In this document: piece after piece, positions 7,593-19,308 of the stretch
How positions within the stretch are numbered: the stretch's first letter is position 1
How the letters are laid out: each line of letters begins with the position of its first letter
Origin: Oscillospiraceae bacterium
GTDB taxonomy: Bacteria > Bacillota > Clostridia > Oscillospirales > CAG-272
Reading direction: 5' to 3'
Assembly (NCBI GenBank): GCA_015065105.1
Contig: SVQZ01000001.1
Span: 62,001 to 126,000, forward strand
DNA length: 64,000 nt
The notes under the pieces: model-generated
What the model was told of the DNA's origin: nothing
The model's input: the letters and a program-made list of their open reading frames with translations, nothing else
The model's database searches: none
Made by a program: the position numbers and the translations under genes

Positions 7593-10500
7593 TTGGCTAA
7601 AACTTTTTTAGAGGTATTTTCAAAATATAGACCCGATGACGTAACGGCAGGGCTTCTCAATTCATCCGAGATCAAGGGCAGGCGGGCTGACGTTGAAAAA
7701 AGGATGCTTGAGGTTGACGTTGCCTTTTCACAGATAATTTCAAAGAATATTCTTTACCGTATCGAGGAAGAAATAGCGAAGGCATACGATCTTCGTATGA
7801 TGCGTATCTGTCCTAAATATAATGAAGAGCTGTTCTACGTTGACTATATAAAGGAGATTCTTAAAGAGGCGTCGAGAAGCGCCTCTGTTTCTCGCGGATT
7901 TTTTAACGATTATCAATACAGGATCGACGGTAACGAAATAATTATAGACCTTGATTTCACAAACGGCGGTATAGAGCTTTTATATTCCGCCCAAACAAAT
8001 AAAGAGATCGAAAAGATCATTTTCAACGAGTTTGGTCTCCATTATGACGTTACATTAAGAAGGAGCGATGATGCAACCTTCGATTATGAAAGCTACAGCC
8101 GCCGACAGATGGAGGAGCTTTCTAAATACATTCAGGAGATAGAGGCTGAACGTGAAAGAATACTTAATGCCCCTCCCGAGCTTACGGATACAGAGGATAA
8201 GGAGCCCGTATATACGGTAAACTCTACAGAGCTTGAAGAACCTGTACTCGAAAATCTTGAAAACGGACACATAAGAATAGGTCATATTACCGTTGACATT
8301 TCAGAACCCGAATATTTCATGGGTGATCATATTCCCTTTGATATTATTCCTACTCCCATATCTTCCCTTACCGGCAATATGCGTAATATCTGCACCATTG
8401 GGCGAATAGTTAACTTTGAGGCTAAACCGACGAGAAAAAACGACAAGCAGATAATCTCCTTTGGTATCACCGACGAGCAGGGCTCGATAACGGTAAAAGC
8501 AGTACTGCCCAATGAAGAGGCTGAGCCTCTTATGAAAGCTATATCAAAAACAAAATATAAGGAAAAACGCGGTACGATAAAGGTTGAGCTTTATTCAGGC
8601 GTTCTATGTGTTGTCGGAAACGTTAAGCAGGATTCCTTTGACGGTGAATTTACTCTCAATTTCTCCGATGCCTGTTCGGTCAAAGAGATAAAGAGAAGCG
8701 ATGATGCCGAGGTAAAAAGAGTTGAACTGCACTGTCATACAAATATGTCAGCCATGGATGCTACCATCCCTCCGGGAACTCTTGTTGAGCTGGCGGCCTC
8801 CTGGGGACACAGAGCTATTGCGGTAACAGATCACGGTAATGTTCAGGGATTTCCCGAGGCAATGCTTGCCGCTGACGGACTCGCAAAAAAGGGTATAGAT
8901 TTCAAGGTAATCTACGGCATGGAGGCATATTACGTGGATGATACAGCGAGAGCGGTTTACGGTGATGCGAAGGCATCCCTTGACGATGAATTCGTTGTAT
9001 TCGACCTTGAAACCACAGGTCTTTCCGCGACCTATAATAAGATAACCGAAATCGGCGCAGTAAAGGTAAAAAACGGCGGAGTCATTGACACCTTCAATAC
9101 CTTGGTCGATCCCGAGGTTCCGATACCCGCTGATATCGTTGAATTAACAGGTATTACGGATGAAATGGTTAAGGGCGCTCCGAAATGTAAGGAAGCCTTG
9201 GTAAGCTTTCTTGAATTTTGCGGAGATGATATACTTATAGCTCACAACGCAACCTTTGACACCTCATTTATCCGTGCGGCTGCAAAGGAATATAAGCTTG
9301 AATTTAACAACACATATCTCGATACAGTACCGCTTTCGATGTACGTTAATCCTGAGCTTAAAAAGCATAAGCTGAATGTACTTGCAGATTATTTCAAGCT
9401 TCCGGAGTTCAATCATCACAGAGCCTGCGATGATGCTGAGATGCTTGCCAAAATATTCTTCTGTATGTGTAACAAGCTCAAATTAGAAGGTATTACCGAT
9501 TTTGATGCCATGAACAGAGCCATGGCAGACAGAGCCGATCCAAAAAAGCAGAGATCCTACCATATGATAATTCTCGCAAAAAATATGGTTGGATTAAAGA
9601 ATCTTTATCATCTTATATCAAAGAGCTATCTTGATTATTATTATAAGAATCCCCGAATTCCCAAAACGCTTCTTGAGGAATACCGCGAAGGTCTTATCAT
9701 AGGCTCCGCCTGTGAATCCGGAGAACTCTATTCCGCAATTTTAAAGAATAAGAGTCACGAAGAACTTCTTGAAATCGCTGATTTTTACGATTATCTTGAA
9801 ATTCAGCCCCTTTGTAATAATATGTTTATGCTTGATAAGGGTCTTGTGCCCGATATTGATGCTTTAAAGGCCATAAACAGACAGATAATAGATCTCGGCA
9901 AAGAGCTTGGTAAGCCTACCGTAGCTACCTGTGACGCGCATTTTGCGGACAAGCACCATGAGATCTACCGTAAGATACTCCTTAAATCAATGAAATTTAA
10001 GGACGGTGACAGGGATACGGGCATATATCTGCGTACGACAGAGGAAATGCTGAAGGAATTTGACTATCTCGGAGAAGAATTAGCGTATGAGGTGGTTGTT
10101 GAAAATCCTAATAAGATAGCTGACATGACAGAAAAGATCAGAGCTATCCCCGAGGGTACATATACTCCCGAAATGGAGGGCGCTGAAGAGGATCTCCAGC
10201 GTATCTGCTGGGAAAGAGCAAAGAGTATGTACGGAGATCCCTTGCCCGAAATAGTAAGCGAAAGACTCGACAGAGAGCTTACTTCAATCATCAAAAACGG
10301 CTTTGCAGTGCTTTACATGATAGCACAAAAGCTTGTATGGTATTCGGAGGAGAACGGCTATCTTGTTGGTTCACGAGGCTCGGTTGGTTCGTCATTCGTT
10401 GCAACAATGGCGGGTATAAGCGAGGTTAATCCGCTTGTGCCCCATTACAGATGTCCTAACTGTAAGCATTCTGAATTCTATACCGACGGTTCTATAGGTT

Positions 10501-12182
10501 CAGGCTATGACTTACCCGATAAAGACTGCCCTCATTGCGGCACGCATATGATCGGAGACGGCCATGATATCCCCTTTGAAACGTTCCTCGGCTTCTACGG
10601 TGATAAATCCCCCGATATCGACCTTAATTTCTCGGGAGATGTTCAGGGTAAGGTTCATAAATATACCGAGGAACTTTTCGGGTCCGAAAACGTGTTCAGA
10701 GCCGGAACTATTTCCGCTCTTGCAGAAAAAACCGCCTTTGGTCTTGTAAAGAAATATGCGGAGGAAAAGGCTATCCCCCTCAACCGTTCCGAGGTAGAGC
10801 GTCTCAAAAACGGATGTGTCGGTGTTAAAAAAACTACCGGTCAGCATCCCGGCGGTATTATCGTTGTACCGAGAAAATACGACGTTACCGACTTTACTCC
10901 GGTTCAGCATCCTGCAGACGATGCCAATTCAAGTATAATAACAACACACTTTGCATTCTCATATCTTCACGATACCATCCTTAAGCTTGATGAGCTCGGA
11001 CACGATATGCCGACAAAGTATAAAATGCTCGAGGAATATTCGGGCTTAAGCGTTCTCGACGTTCCTATGAACGATAAAAAGGTCATGAGTCTATTCCTTA
11101 ACACCGAGGCATTAGGTATTACTGCAGAGGAATGCGGAGCTCCCGTAGGAAGCTTCGGTCTCCCTGAATTCGGTACACGATTTGTTCAGCAGGTTATAGT
11201 TGACACAAAGCCTAAATCATTCTCCGATCTTTTACAGCTCTCCGGTCTTACTCACGGTACAGACGTTTGGGCAGGTAACGGTGATGAGCTTATTAAAAAC
11301 GGTACCTGTACGATATCAGAGCTTATCGGAACCCGTGACTCGATCATGACCTATCTTATCTACCACGGTGTAGAAAAGAGTATGTCCTTTAAGATAATGG
11401 AGGACGTACGAAAGGGTAAGGGCTTAAAGCCTGAATACGAGGAGGCTATGAGAGCGCAGGAAATTCCCGACTGGTATATCGCTTCCTGTAAAAAGATCAA
11501 ATATATGTTCCCTAAGGCACATGCCGCGGCTTACGTTACTTCGGCAATACGCCTTGCATGGTTCAAGGTCTATTATCCTGTTGTGTTCTATGCGGCATTC
11601 TTTACCGTTGCGCCCTCCGGATTCGATGCTGAGATAGTCGGAAATGGAAGAGCTAACGTTGCATTCACCTTAAAGGATATAGACGAAAGAAGAAAGAAAA
11701 AACAGACCGAAAAGAAGGAAGAGGATATGATTCCTGCACTTCAGCTTGCAAACGAAGCAATGGCGCGAGGTGTAAAATTCCTGCCGATAGACCTATATAA
11801 GTCTCACGCATTTAAATTTCTGCCCGAAGGAGAGGACGGAATACGTATGCCCTTTAATGCTTTACCCGGCTTAGGTGATGCCGCGGCTGAAAAGATCATG
11901 GAGGTATGTGTATCGGGTGATCTTCTTTCTATCGAGGATCTTCGCCAGAGAGCGGGTCTTTCAAAATCCATAATAGAGATTTTAAGACGAAATAAAGCCT
12001 TTACAGGGCTTTCCGAGACCAACCAGGTATCTTTGCTTGATAACCCGGGTATCGGCTCAAACGAGCACGAAAATGAGCTTGAACGCAAGCGTAACGAGCT
12101 CTTAAAAAATACCGAATCACAGCTGCAAAAAAACTATGACTATGATGCAGTTGACGATGATTCGCAGATCTCATTATTCTAA
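7593..12182 (+). CDS. polC: DNA polymerase III PolC-type alpha subunit
   Basis: Replicative polymerase of low-GC Gram-positives, with built-in 3'-5' proofreading. Order of domains in 1529 residues: N-terminal helical region; OB fold (about 265-360); first part of a split PHP domain (ELHCHTNMSAMDATIPPGTL, then AIAVTDHGNVQG); DEDDh exonuclease (VVFDLETTGL near 470, IAHNATFDTSF, NHHRACDDAEMLAKI); second PHP part; a PolC-type zinc finger (YRCPNCKHSEF ... CPHCG, about 951-985); and the palm with SRGSVGSSFVATM and SPDIDLNFSG. Start is TTG 7593 behind AAGGAAAA, 12 nt after ispG. The gene ends the housekeeping run; proS, often between ispG and polC, is absent here. Confidence 0.97.
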   Translation: MAKTFLEVFSKYRPDDVTAGLLNSSEIKGRRADVEKRMLEVDVAFSQIISKNILYRIEEEIAKAYDLRMMRICPKYNEELFYVDYIKEILKEASRSASVSRGFFNDYQYRIDGNEIIIDLDFTNGGIELLYSAQTNKEIEKIIFNEFGLHYDVTLRRSDDATFDYESYSRRQMEELSKYIQEIEAERERILNAPPELTDTEDKEPVYTVNSTELEEPVLENLENGHIRIGHITVDISEPEYFMGDHIPFDIIPTPISSLTGNMRNICTIGRIVNFEAKPTRKNDKQIISFGITDEQGSITVKAVLPNEEAEPLMKAISKTKYKEKRGTIKVELYSGVLCVVGNVKQDSFDGEFTLNFSDACSVKEIKRSDDAEVKRVELHCHTNMSAMDATIPPGTLVELAASWGHRAIAVTDHGNVQGFPEAMLAADGLAKKGIDFKVIYGMEAYYVDDTARAVYGDAKASLDDEFVVFDLETTGLSATYNKITEIGAVKVKNGGVIDTFNTLVDPEVPIPADIVELTGITDEMVKGAPKCKEALVSFLEFCGDDILIAHNATFDTSFIRAAAKEYKLEFNNTYLDTVPLSMYVNPELKKHKLNVLADYFKLPEFNHHRACDDAEMLAKIFFCMCNKLKLEGITDFDAMNRAMADRADPKKQRSYHMIILAKNMVGLKNLYHLISKSYLDYYYKNPRIPKTLLEEYREGLIIGSACESGELYSAILKNKSHEELLEIADFYDYLEIQPLCNNMFMLDKGLVPDIDALKAINRQIIDLGKELGKPTVATCDAHFADKHHEIYRKILLKSMKFKDGDRDTGIYLRTTEEMLKEFDYLGEELAYEVVVENPNKIADMTEKIRAIPEGTYTPEMEGAEEDLQRICWERAKSMYGDPLPEIVSERLDRELTSIIKNGFAVLYMIAQKLVWYSEENGYLVGSRGSVGSSFVATMAGISEVNPLVPHYRCPNCKHSEFYTDGSIGSGYDLPDKDCPHCGTHMIGDGHDIPFETFLGFYGDKSPDIDLNFSGDVQGKVHKYTEELFGSENVFRAGTISALAEKTAFGLVKKYAEEKAIPLNRSEVERLKNGCVGVKKTTGQHPGGIIVVPRKYDVTDFTPVQHPADDANSSIITTHFAFSYLHDTILKLDELGHDMPTKYKMLEEYSGLSVLDVPMNDKKVMSLFLNTEALGITAEECGAPVGSFGLPEFGTRFVQQVIVDTKPKSFSDLLQLSGLTHGTDVWAGNGDELIKNGTCTISELIGTRDSIMTYLIYHGVEKSMSFKIMEDVRKGKGLKPEYEEAMRAQEIPDWYIASCKKIKYMFPKAHAAAYVTSAIRLAWFKVYYPVVFYAAFFTVAPSGFDAEIVGNGRANVAFTLKDIDERRKKKQTEKKEEDMIPALQLANEAMARGVKFLPIDLYKSHAFKFLPEGEDGIRMPFNALPGLGDAAAEKIMEVCVSGDLLSIEDLRQRAGLSKSIIEILRRNKAFTGLSETNQVSLLDNPGIGSNEHENELERKRNELLKNTESQLQKNYDYDAVDDDSQISLF

Positions 12183-12183
12183 A

Positions 12184-12217
12184 TAAAAAAAGTACGGAGT
12201 GATCCGTACTTTTTTTA
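12184..12217. terminator. Bidirectional terminator between polC and the ybaK 3' element
   Basis: A/T-flanked perfect hairpin (AAAGTACGGA / TCCGTACTTT) with T tracts on both strands. It ends polC on + and the ybaK-side RNA element on -. Confidence 0.92.
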
Positions 12218-12306
12218 TTTATAGGAAATTGCTCCACTTCGGGTACTGAAGAAACAAGCCTATGTAAGGTTCACGCCCGATCATCGGTGCGGGCCGGCGC
12301 CCGCTT
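12184..12306 (-). ncRNA. Conserved 3'-UTR RNA element, copy A
   Basis: In the sense orientation of the ybaK gene, directly after its stop, lies a GC hairpin (GCGGGC-GCCG-GCCCGC). It is followed by a block nearly identical to the 3' flank of the divIVA-like gene at 26840-26930, and then by the terminator 12217-12184. Blocks shared with copy B, in order: GGCCCG, ACCGAT, ATCGGG, TGAACCTTACA, GCTTGTTT, TCAGTACCCGAAGT, CAATTTCCTATA. TCGGG and CCCGA in this block can pair. No open reading frame spans the conservation. It could be a 3'-UTR-derived small RNA, a cis element, or a dispersed repeat; I do not recognise the family. Confidence 0.6.
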
Positions 12307-12310
12307 TTTG

Positions 12311-12781
12311 TTATTCTATCGGTTTTGAAACGTCTATCCATTCCTTGGCATTTGAATAGCTTTCAAGCTCGTCGATAGTAAGCTCGATTGCGCTGTTCGA
12401 ACTGCCTGCGGCAGGGAATACAGTCTCGAAACGTTTCATAGATATATCAAGGTAAACCTTTATACCTTCGTTGATGCCAAAGGGACAAACACCGCCGACT
12501 CCGTGGCCTATATTAGGCTCTACCTCGTCAAAGGAAAGCATTTTCGCCTTTGTATGGAACTGTGCCTTATATTTTGAGTTATCTATCTTTGCGTCTCCTG
12601 CTAAAAGGATAAGTATTACTGCATCGTCAACCCAAAAGGACATAGTTTTTGCTATTCTTGCAGGCTCTGTGCCTGCCGCCTTTGCCGCAAGCTCAACAGT
12701 TGCGCTCGATTCTTCAAATTCAAGAATCCTTGTTTCGATATTAAACTGTGAAAAATATGATCTGACTCTTTCGATAGACAT
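12311..12781 (-). CDS. YbaK/EbsC-family aminoacyl-tRNA deacylase-like protein
   Basis: 156-residue protein of the YbaK/ProX/EbsC family, which hydrolyses mischarged tRNAs (for example Cys- or Ala-tRNA-Pro). Family features: the ARIAKTMSFWVDDAVILILLAGDAKID core with the conserved Lys, KAKMLSFDEVEPNIGHGVGGVCPFG with the GhxxGGVxPFG loop, and a C-terminal GSSNSAIELTIDEL. It starts at ATG 12781, 9 nt after the stop of the upstream Na/Pi transporter gene, so it is probably the last gene of that transcript. Exact tRNA specificity cannot be told from sequence. Its stop is followed at once by the conserved 3' RNA element. Confidence 0.87.
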   Translation of the reverse strand: MSIERVRSYFSQFNIETRILEFEESSATVELAAKAAGTEPARIAKTMSFWVDDAVILILLAGDAKIDNSKYKAQFHTKAKMLSFDEVEPNIGHGVGGVCPFGINEGIKVYLDISMKRFETVFPAAGSSNSAIELTIDELESYSNAKEWIDVSKPIE

Positions 12782-12790
12782 ATAAGATCC

Positions 12791-14575
12791 TTATCTGAGC
12801 TTGTACTGAACAGAAAGCTCTTTATACTTTTCGCTGAATTCTTCGTTTTCGATAGATTTGAGAGCGTTGAGATATTCGTGGGTATCGTAAGCGTTCTGTA
12901 CTACCTCTATCATTGTAACCGCGATATTAGAGCAATGGTCGGAAACTCTTTCGAAATTCGTGAGTATATCGTTCAAAACAAAGCCGTGCTCTATCGTACA
13001 TTCTCCGACCTTAAGACGGGTTATATGTCTTGATTTTATGGAAGCAAGAATTGTATCGATAACCTGTTCGAGAGGCTCTACCTCTTTCGCAAGGGAAAGG
13101 TCGTTTTTAATGTAAGCTTCCGTTGTAAGCTTTACAATATCGGTCAATGCTCTGTGAGCAACCTTGAGATCTGCCATTGCATCATCGGTAAACTTAAGGT
13201 TCTTTTCATGCATTTCACGGGCAGCCTTGATAAGATTAACCGCATGGTCGCCGAGACGCTCAAAATCACCGATAGAGTGAAGCATACGCGATACCTCTGC
13301 GTTATCCTTATCGGAAAGCTCATTTCTTGAAAGCTTTACAAGGAAGGTGCCGAGCTTGTCCTCGTATTTATCAATATCACTTTCTATAGTCATTACGTCG
13401 TTAGCTCTGCGTTCATCGTAATTACCGCACAAATTGATTGCAGAAATAATGGCGGTCTCTGCTTTACTTGCCATTTCAATGCAACGGTTTTTACATTCTG
13501 AGATGGCGAATGCGGGTGTGTTAAGAAGTCTGTCGTCGATAAACGTATATTTTTCTTCCTTACCGGGCTTATCCTTGATAATGATATTTGCAATTTTAAC
13601 AAGAGCTTTCTGGAAGGGAAGAAGAAGTACCGTTGTAAAAAAGTTAAATATAGAGTGGGCAACTGCAATCTTAAACGGAGTCACGTTTGAGGCTAAGAAA
13701 TCGATTATTACTTCACTTCTAAAGATATAATAAACGGGAATGTATATAAGCAATACTATCGATGTACCGATAAGATTGAACAAGATATGTATTACTGCAA
13801 CTCGCTTTGCGTTCTTATTAACTCCGATACTGGAAATAAGAGACGTTACACAGGTACCGATATTCTGACCCATTATGATCGGAATAGCCATACCAAAGGA
13901 TACCATACCCGTCGTGTTTGCCAGATTCTGTAAAATAGCAACAGAAGCAGCAGAGCTCTGAATGATACCGGTGAATACGGCACCAACCAAAACACCGATC
14001 AAGGGGTTACTGAATACAGAGATTATTGTTTCGAACTTTTCGGGATTCGATTCTGCAAAGGCTGCAATAGGCTCCATTGCGTCCCCCATAAGCTCCATAC
14101 CGAACATCAAAACGGCAAATCCGATTAAAATATTACCTGTATCCTTCTTCTTAGTTGTTTTACCAAGCATTATAAGAGCAATACCGATAAATGCAACAAG
14201 AGGAGAAAAGTTTGCGGGCTTCAAAAGGGCTATCCATCCGTCCGACTCAATACCCGAAAGAGAAAGGATCCATGCAGTAAGAGTAGTACCTATATTGGAA
14301 CCCATGATTACACCAACGGTACTGCCAAGAGACATAATACCCGAGTTTACAAGACCAACAAGCATTACTGTAAGTGCTGAGGATGACTGTATTGCAATCG
14401 TAATACCTGCACCGAGAACCAAGCTCTTTAACCAATGGGATGTTGCACTCTGAAGGGCATTCTGAAGCTTACCGCCGGAAAGCTTTTCGAGACCCGAGGA
14501 CATTACATTCATACCAAAGAGGAAGAAACCAAGGCCACCTAACAACATAAATGCCTGAATGAAAATTTGTACCAT
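12791..14575 (-). CDS. Na/Pi cotransporter family protein with PhoU domain
   Basis: Membrane protein resembling NptA/YjbB: two Na/Pi-cotransporter repeats, each with a QSSSA-type signature (IAIQSSSALTVMLVGLVNSG near residue 55 and IIQSSAASVAILQNLAN near 210 of this start), eight or more membrane segments, then a C-terminal PhoU-like helical domain of about 200 residues. The likely role is sodium-linked phosphate movement; YjbB-type homologues export Pi. The frame is open to 14665, but MVQIFIQAFMLL at 14575 begins the first helix, so that start is preferred. A GAGGT sits about 26 nt upstream, too far to be a normal ribosome binding site, so the start is uncertain. Confidence 0.88.
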   Translation of the reverse strand: MVQIFIQAFMLLGGLGFFLFGMNVMSSGLEKLSGGKLQNALQSATSHWLKSLVLGAGITIAIQSSSALTVMLVGLVNSGIMSLGSTVGVIMGSNIGTTLTAWILSLSGIESDGWIALLKPANFSPLVAFIGIALIMLGKTTKKKDTGNILIGFAVLMFGMELMGDAMEPIAAFAESNPEKFETIISVFSNPLIGVLVGAVFTGIIQSSAASVAILQNLANTTGMVSFGMAIPIIMGQNIGTCVTSLISSIGVNKNAKRVAVIHILFNLIGTSIVLLIYIPVYYIFRSEVIIDFLASNVTPFKIAVAHSIFNFFTTVLLLPFQKALVKIANIIIKDKPGKEEKYTFIDDRLLNTPAFAISECKNRCIEMASKAETAIISAINLCGNYDERRANDVMTIESDIDKYEDKLGTFLVKLSRNELSDKDNAEVSRMLHSIGDFERLGDHAVNLIKAAREMHEKNLKFTDDAMADLKVAHRALTDIVKLTTEAYIKNDLSLAKEVEPLEQVIDTILASIKSRHITRLKVGECTIEHGFVLNDILTNFERVSDHCSNIAVTMIEVVQNAYDTHEYLNALKSIENEEFSEKYKELSVQYKLR

Positions 14576-14682
14576 TTCATGTTCGACGAATATCGTCTTT
14601 ACCTCACTTGAATTTTGTATTGTCGCATACGCTTTAATTATACAATATTTTAGTTGTTTTGGCAATAGAAAACAAAAGAATT

Positions 14683-15207
14683 TTATTTATTTACAACTGA
14701 TTTAATTTTTGTACCAATTAGTGAAACAACGGTTATCTTTATAATATCTCCGGGGATAAAGGGAAGGATCATCAATATTACGGCATTGATATCGCCGCTC
14801 TTAAGCCATAACAGATACCAAAACGCTCCGACTGCATATAAAACAAAGGTTGAGATAAGCATTATAATAAATTTCAGCAAGCTATTAATCGTTTTTTTAA
14901 AGCCTGCGGTAAGTATTATAACAAAAGGTATATATCCTAAAATAAAACCGCCTGAAGGGGATAAGAGCTGTGTTATCCCGCCCGTGAATGACGAAAACAC
15001 GGGAAGTCCCGTAAATCCGCAGGCAACGTATATTATTACCGAGAATACAGCAACCTTCGGGGTATGTATGTAAGCGTACAGATAAATAAGAAGAGTGCAC
15101 AGGGTTATCGGAACAACACCAAAGGGAAGGGCTATGGGTGACAATACGCACAATAGTCCTGCCGATAATGCAGTATATACAAGATTTTTAAGTTTAGTTC
15201 TTTTCAT
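14683..15207 (-). CDS. bioY: Biotin transporter BioY
   Basis: S-component of an ECF-type biotin importer, about 174 residues with six predicted membrane segments. The N-terminal part [17 protein letters not shown] and the [20 protein letters not shown] stretch are typical of BioY, as is the [10 protein letters not shown] motif. ATG 15207 lies 14 nt inside the end of glpK, so it is translationally coupled. The frame is open to 15231, but the BioY homology begins at 15207. No energy-coupling EcfAAT genes are in the window; a shared module elsewhere is expected. I see no clear BirA operator or biotin-related leader. Confidence 0.9.
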   Translation of the reverse strand: MKRTKLKNLVYTALSAGLLCVLSPIALPFGVVPITLCTLLIYLYAYIHTPKVAVFSVIIYVACGFTGLPVFSSFTGGITQLLSPSGGFILGYIPFVIILTAGFKKTINSLLKFIIMLISTFVLYAVGAFWYLLWLKSGDINAVILMILPFIPGDIIKITVVSLIGTKIKSVVNK

Positions 15208-16690
15208 TTGTAAGCGTACGGGAAACGGCATCTCTCCAGCCCTTTAAGTATTTATCTTTTAATTCACTATCCATAACGGGTGTAAATTTCTTTGCTATAG
15301 ATTTAAGAGCTTTGATCTCGTCGGTATTCTTATAATAGCCTGTAGCAAGTCCTGCAAGGTATGCCGCGCCTAATGCCGTTGATTCGATGCACGCGGGACG
15401 GTTGATCTCAACACCAAGAATATCCGCCTGGAACTGCATCAAAAGATCGTTTGCACAGGCTCCTCCGTCAACGTTCAGGCTTTGCATTCTTATACCTGCC
15501 GATCTTTCCATAGCTCTCAAAATATCATGACTTTGGTAGGCTATGCTCTCAAGACCCGCACGTACAATATGGCTTTTATTTGTACCTCTTGTAAGGCCCG
15601 TTACAGTACCCTTTGCGTATTGATCCCAGTAGGGCGCGCCAAGTCCTGTAAAGGCAGGAACTATATAAACTCCTGCGTTATCCTGAACCTTTGAAGCCTC
15701 AAGCTCAGAATCCGCCGCAGAGCTGATGAATTGCATCTGATCGCGAAGCCATTGTATTACTGCGCCTCCGACAAATACAGAGCCTTCAAGAGCATAGGTT
15801 ACTTTACCGTCAATACCCCATGCAATTGTTGAAACAAGACCGTCATTGTTGATATGAGGCTTACCGGCTGTGTTGAGTAAAAGAAAGCAACCTGTTCCGT
15901 AAGTATTTTTGGCTTGTCCCTCATCAAAGCAGGTCTGACCGAAAAGTGCTGCCTGCTGGTCGCCTGCTATACCCGATATAGGTATATCTGTTGTAAGTCC
16001 GAAGAGTGAAGTGGTACCGAAAATGCCGCTTGACGGACAAACTGCCGGAAGCATAGATTCGGGTATATCGAGCAATTCGAGAAGCTCCTTGTCCCAAGCA
16101 AGCTCGTTAATATTATAAAGCATCGTTCTCGAAGCATTTGAATAGTCTGTTGCATGAACTCTGCCTTCTGTAAGATTCCAGAGAAGCCATGTATCGACTG
16201 TACCGAAAAGAAGCTCTCCCTTTTCCGCCTTCTCACGGGCGCCCTTTACAGAATCGAGTATCCATTTGATTTTAGTACCTGAAAAGTACGCATCGATCAC
16301 AAGTCCCGTTTTATTCTTTATTATATCGGTATAGCCTTCCTGCTTTAGTCTGTCGCAATATTCAGCGGTTCTTCTGCATTGCCATACGATAGCGTTATAT
16401 ATAGGTCTGCCTGTGTATTTGTCCCATACTACCGTTGTTTCTCTTTGGTTTGTTATTCCGATCGAATCTATCTCATTTGCTCCGATACCGCTTTTCTCAA
16501 GAGCTTCCTTGGCTACTGTCAACTGAGTTTGCCAGATCTCTAAGGGATCGTGCTCTACATAGGAGGGAAGAGGGAATATCTGTTTGTACTCCTTTTGTGC
16601 AAGGCTGATGATATTTCCGTTTTTATCAAATATTATACATCTTGAGCTTGTAGTACCCTGATCGAGTGCCATTATATATTTTTTGTTCAT
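15194..16690 (-). CDS. glpK: Glycerol kinase
   Basis: FGGY-family kinase making glycerol 3-phosphate. N-terminal ATP-binding motif [34 protein letters not shown] and IVWQCRRT contact glycerol; C-terminal signature [20 protein letters not shown]. It is about 498 residues, normal. The segment [14 protein letters not shown] contains the histidine that in Firmicute glycerol kinases is phosphorylated by HPr, so PTS-linked activation is plausible. The ATG at 16690 is preferred over the GTG at 16699 because TAGGTG lies 6 nt upstream. It follows the lipid kinase gene by a few bases; together they connect glycerol-3-phosphate and phosphatidic acid supply. Confidence 0.96.
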   Translation of the reverse strand: MNKKYIMALDQGTTSSRCIIFDKNGNIISLAQKEYKQIFPLPSYVEHDPLEIWQTQLTVAKEALEKSGIGANEIDSIGITNQRETTVVWDKYTGRPIYNAIVWQCRRTAEYCDRLKQEGYTDIIKNKTGLVIDAYFSGTKIKWILDSVKGAREKAEKGELLFGTVDTWLLWNLTEGRVHATDYSNASRTMLYNINELAWDKELLELLDIPESMLPAVCPSSGIFGTTSLFGLTTDIPISGIAGDQQAALFGQTCFDEGQAKNTYGTGCFLLLNTAGKPHINNDGLVSTIAWGIDGKVTYALEGSVFVGGAVIQWLRDQMQFISSAADSELEASKVQDNAGVYIVPAFTGLGAPYWDQYAKGTVTGLTRGTNKSHIVRAGLESIAYQSHDILRAMERSAGIRMQSLNVDGGACANDLLMQFQADILGVEINRPACIESTALGAAYLAGLATGYYKNTDEIKALKSIAKKFTPVMDSELKDKYLKGWRDAVSRTLTNEKN

Positions 16691-16699
16691 TTTAAACAC

Positions 16700-17572
16700 C
16701 TAATTTATGTATGTTACAGCATTGGGATAGACCGATATTTCTATCTTGTCGGTTTCTTCTATCTCACCGTCGGCGCATATCGTTTTTGTATTTTCGACGG
16801 TAACGTTTTTACATTTAAAATATTTAACGATATCCTTGAATTTAGGATCAAGCTCTTCTGTTTTACTGTCTATATAGCTTCCCTTACGGTATGCTGAAAC
16901 AAGGGAAGCAAATTTAACTCTTGAGATTTTTGATACTATAAGCATATCAAGAAGCCCGTCATCAGAAACGGCAAGAGGTAATGCCTTAAAACCTCCGCCG
17001 CAGTAGGGAAGATTACCTACACAGCAAAGAAGACATTTTTCGTAAACTATATGCTTCTTATCATTCCTATCTATAATAGTTATCTTAAAATCCTGGCCTA
17101 ACTTGTGAGAAAGTACGTTCAATACTCCTAAAATATAAGCAGAGCTTCCAGAAATAAGCTTTTTGTTCTTATAAAGTCCCGTTTTCTCGGCAACATCGCA
17201 GTCGAAGCCGATATTTATCATATTAACAGCGTAGGTTCCGTTATACTTTATAAGATCTATCTTTCGTTCTCCCTTTTCATTTTCAAAAGCACGTCTGAAA
17301 TCATTACCGCTGCCTGTAGGCATTACGCTGAACGCGGCTCTGTCCTGTGCATTTGCTTCCATGATTCCGTTTACGACCTCGTTTATCGTACCGTCGCCGC
17401 CGCATACGATAAAACGAAGACGGCCTTCGTTATTCTCACAGCATTCCTTAACGTAGCGTGTTGCGTCCCCTACAGCCTTTGTGGTATATACAATAGCATT
17501 CGTCTTTTTAAGCTCCGCTTTTACAGCATCGCCGTGTCCTGCTTTGGGATTGATTATCTGAAATATTTTCAT
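16700..17572 (-). CDS. Diacylglycerol/lipid kinase (YegS/DagK family)
   Basis: Soluble-type lipid kinase of the DAGK_cat family. Diagnostic motifs: NPKAGHG at the N-terminus (residues 8-14), VCGGDGTINEVVNG near 60-75, PTGSGNDFRRAFE near 95-105, and the GGGFKALPLAVSDDGLLDML region. It likely phosphorylates diacylglycerol to phosphatidate, recycling lipid left by wall polymer synthesis. The start is ATG 17572, behind AGGAG; the upstream open extension to 17614 covers the promoter. First gene of a run continuing through glpK, bioY, the Na/Pi transporter and ybaK. Confidence 0.9.
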   Translation of the reverse strand: MKIFQIINPKAGHGDAVKAELKKTNAIVYTTKAVGDATRYVKECCENNEGRLRFIVCGGDGTINEVVNGIMEANAQDRAAFSVMPTGSGNDFRRAFENEKGERKIDLIKYNGTYAVNMINIGFDCDVAEKTGLYKNKKLISGSSAYILGVLNVLSHKLGQDFKITIIDRNDKKHIVYEKCLLCCVGNLPYCGGGFKALPLAVSDDGLLDMLIVSKISRVKFASLVSAYRKGSYIDSKTEELDPKFKDIVKYFKCKNVTVENTKTICADGEIEETDKIEISVYPNAVTYIN

Positions 17573-17602
17573 TGTGAAACTCCTTGTGGTTATTTCGATT
17601 TT

Positions 17603-17631
17603 ATTATACAACATTTATTTTAATTTATCAA
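17603..17631 (-). promoter_or_regulatory. Sigma-A promoter, lipid kinase-glpK-bioY operon
   Basis: On the minus strand: TTGATA (17631-17626), 17-nt spacer, TATAAT (17608-17603), 31 nt before the lipid kinase ATG. Confidence 0.8.
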
Positions 17632-17690
17632 GATTATCCGATATATTTGATATCGCAAAAAATTTCATAAAAAATTCATAGGTAAATATG

Positions 17691-17719
17691 TTGACTTAAA
17701 AATAAAACTGATATATAAT
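17691..17719 (+). promoter_or_regulatory. Sigma-A promoter for guaB
   Basis: TTGACT (17691-17696), 17-nt spacer, TATAAT (17714-17719); GGAGG follows at 17738. I see no guanine (purine) riboswitch; the leader is only about 25 nt. Confidence 0.85.
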
Positions 17720-17725
17720 AATTAA

Positions 17726-19222
<1,497 letters not shown>

Positions 19223-19224
19223 TC

Positions 19225-19252
19225 AAAAGCTCTCAAACGAGAGCTTTTCTAT
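19225..19252 (+). terminator. Rho-independent terminator after guaB
   Basis: AAAAGCTCTC / GAGAGCTTTT, AAAC loop, then a T-rich tail. Confidence 0.9.
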
Positions 19253-19274
19253 TTTACTGCATTTAGAAGAAATA

Positions 19275-19302
19275 AAGAACGAAGGCTCCTTGTGGAGCCT
19301 TC
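19275..19302 (-). terminator. Terminator after the sugar isomerase gene
   Basis: GAAGGCTCC / GGAGCCTTC with a 4-nt loop; on the minus strand it is followed by GTTCTTT. Confidence 0.8.
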
Positions 19303-19308
19303 TGTTAA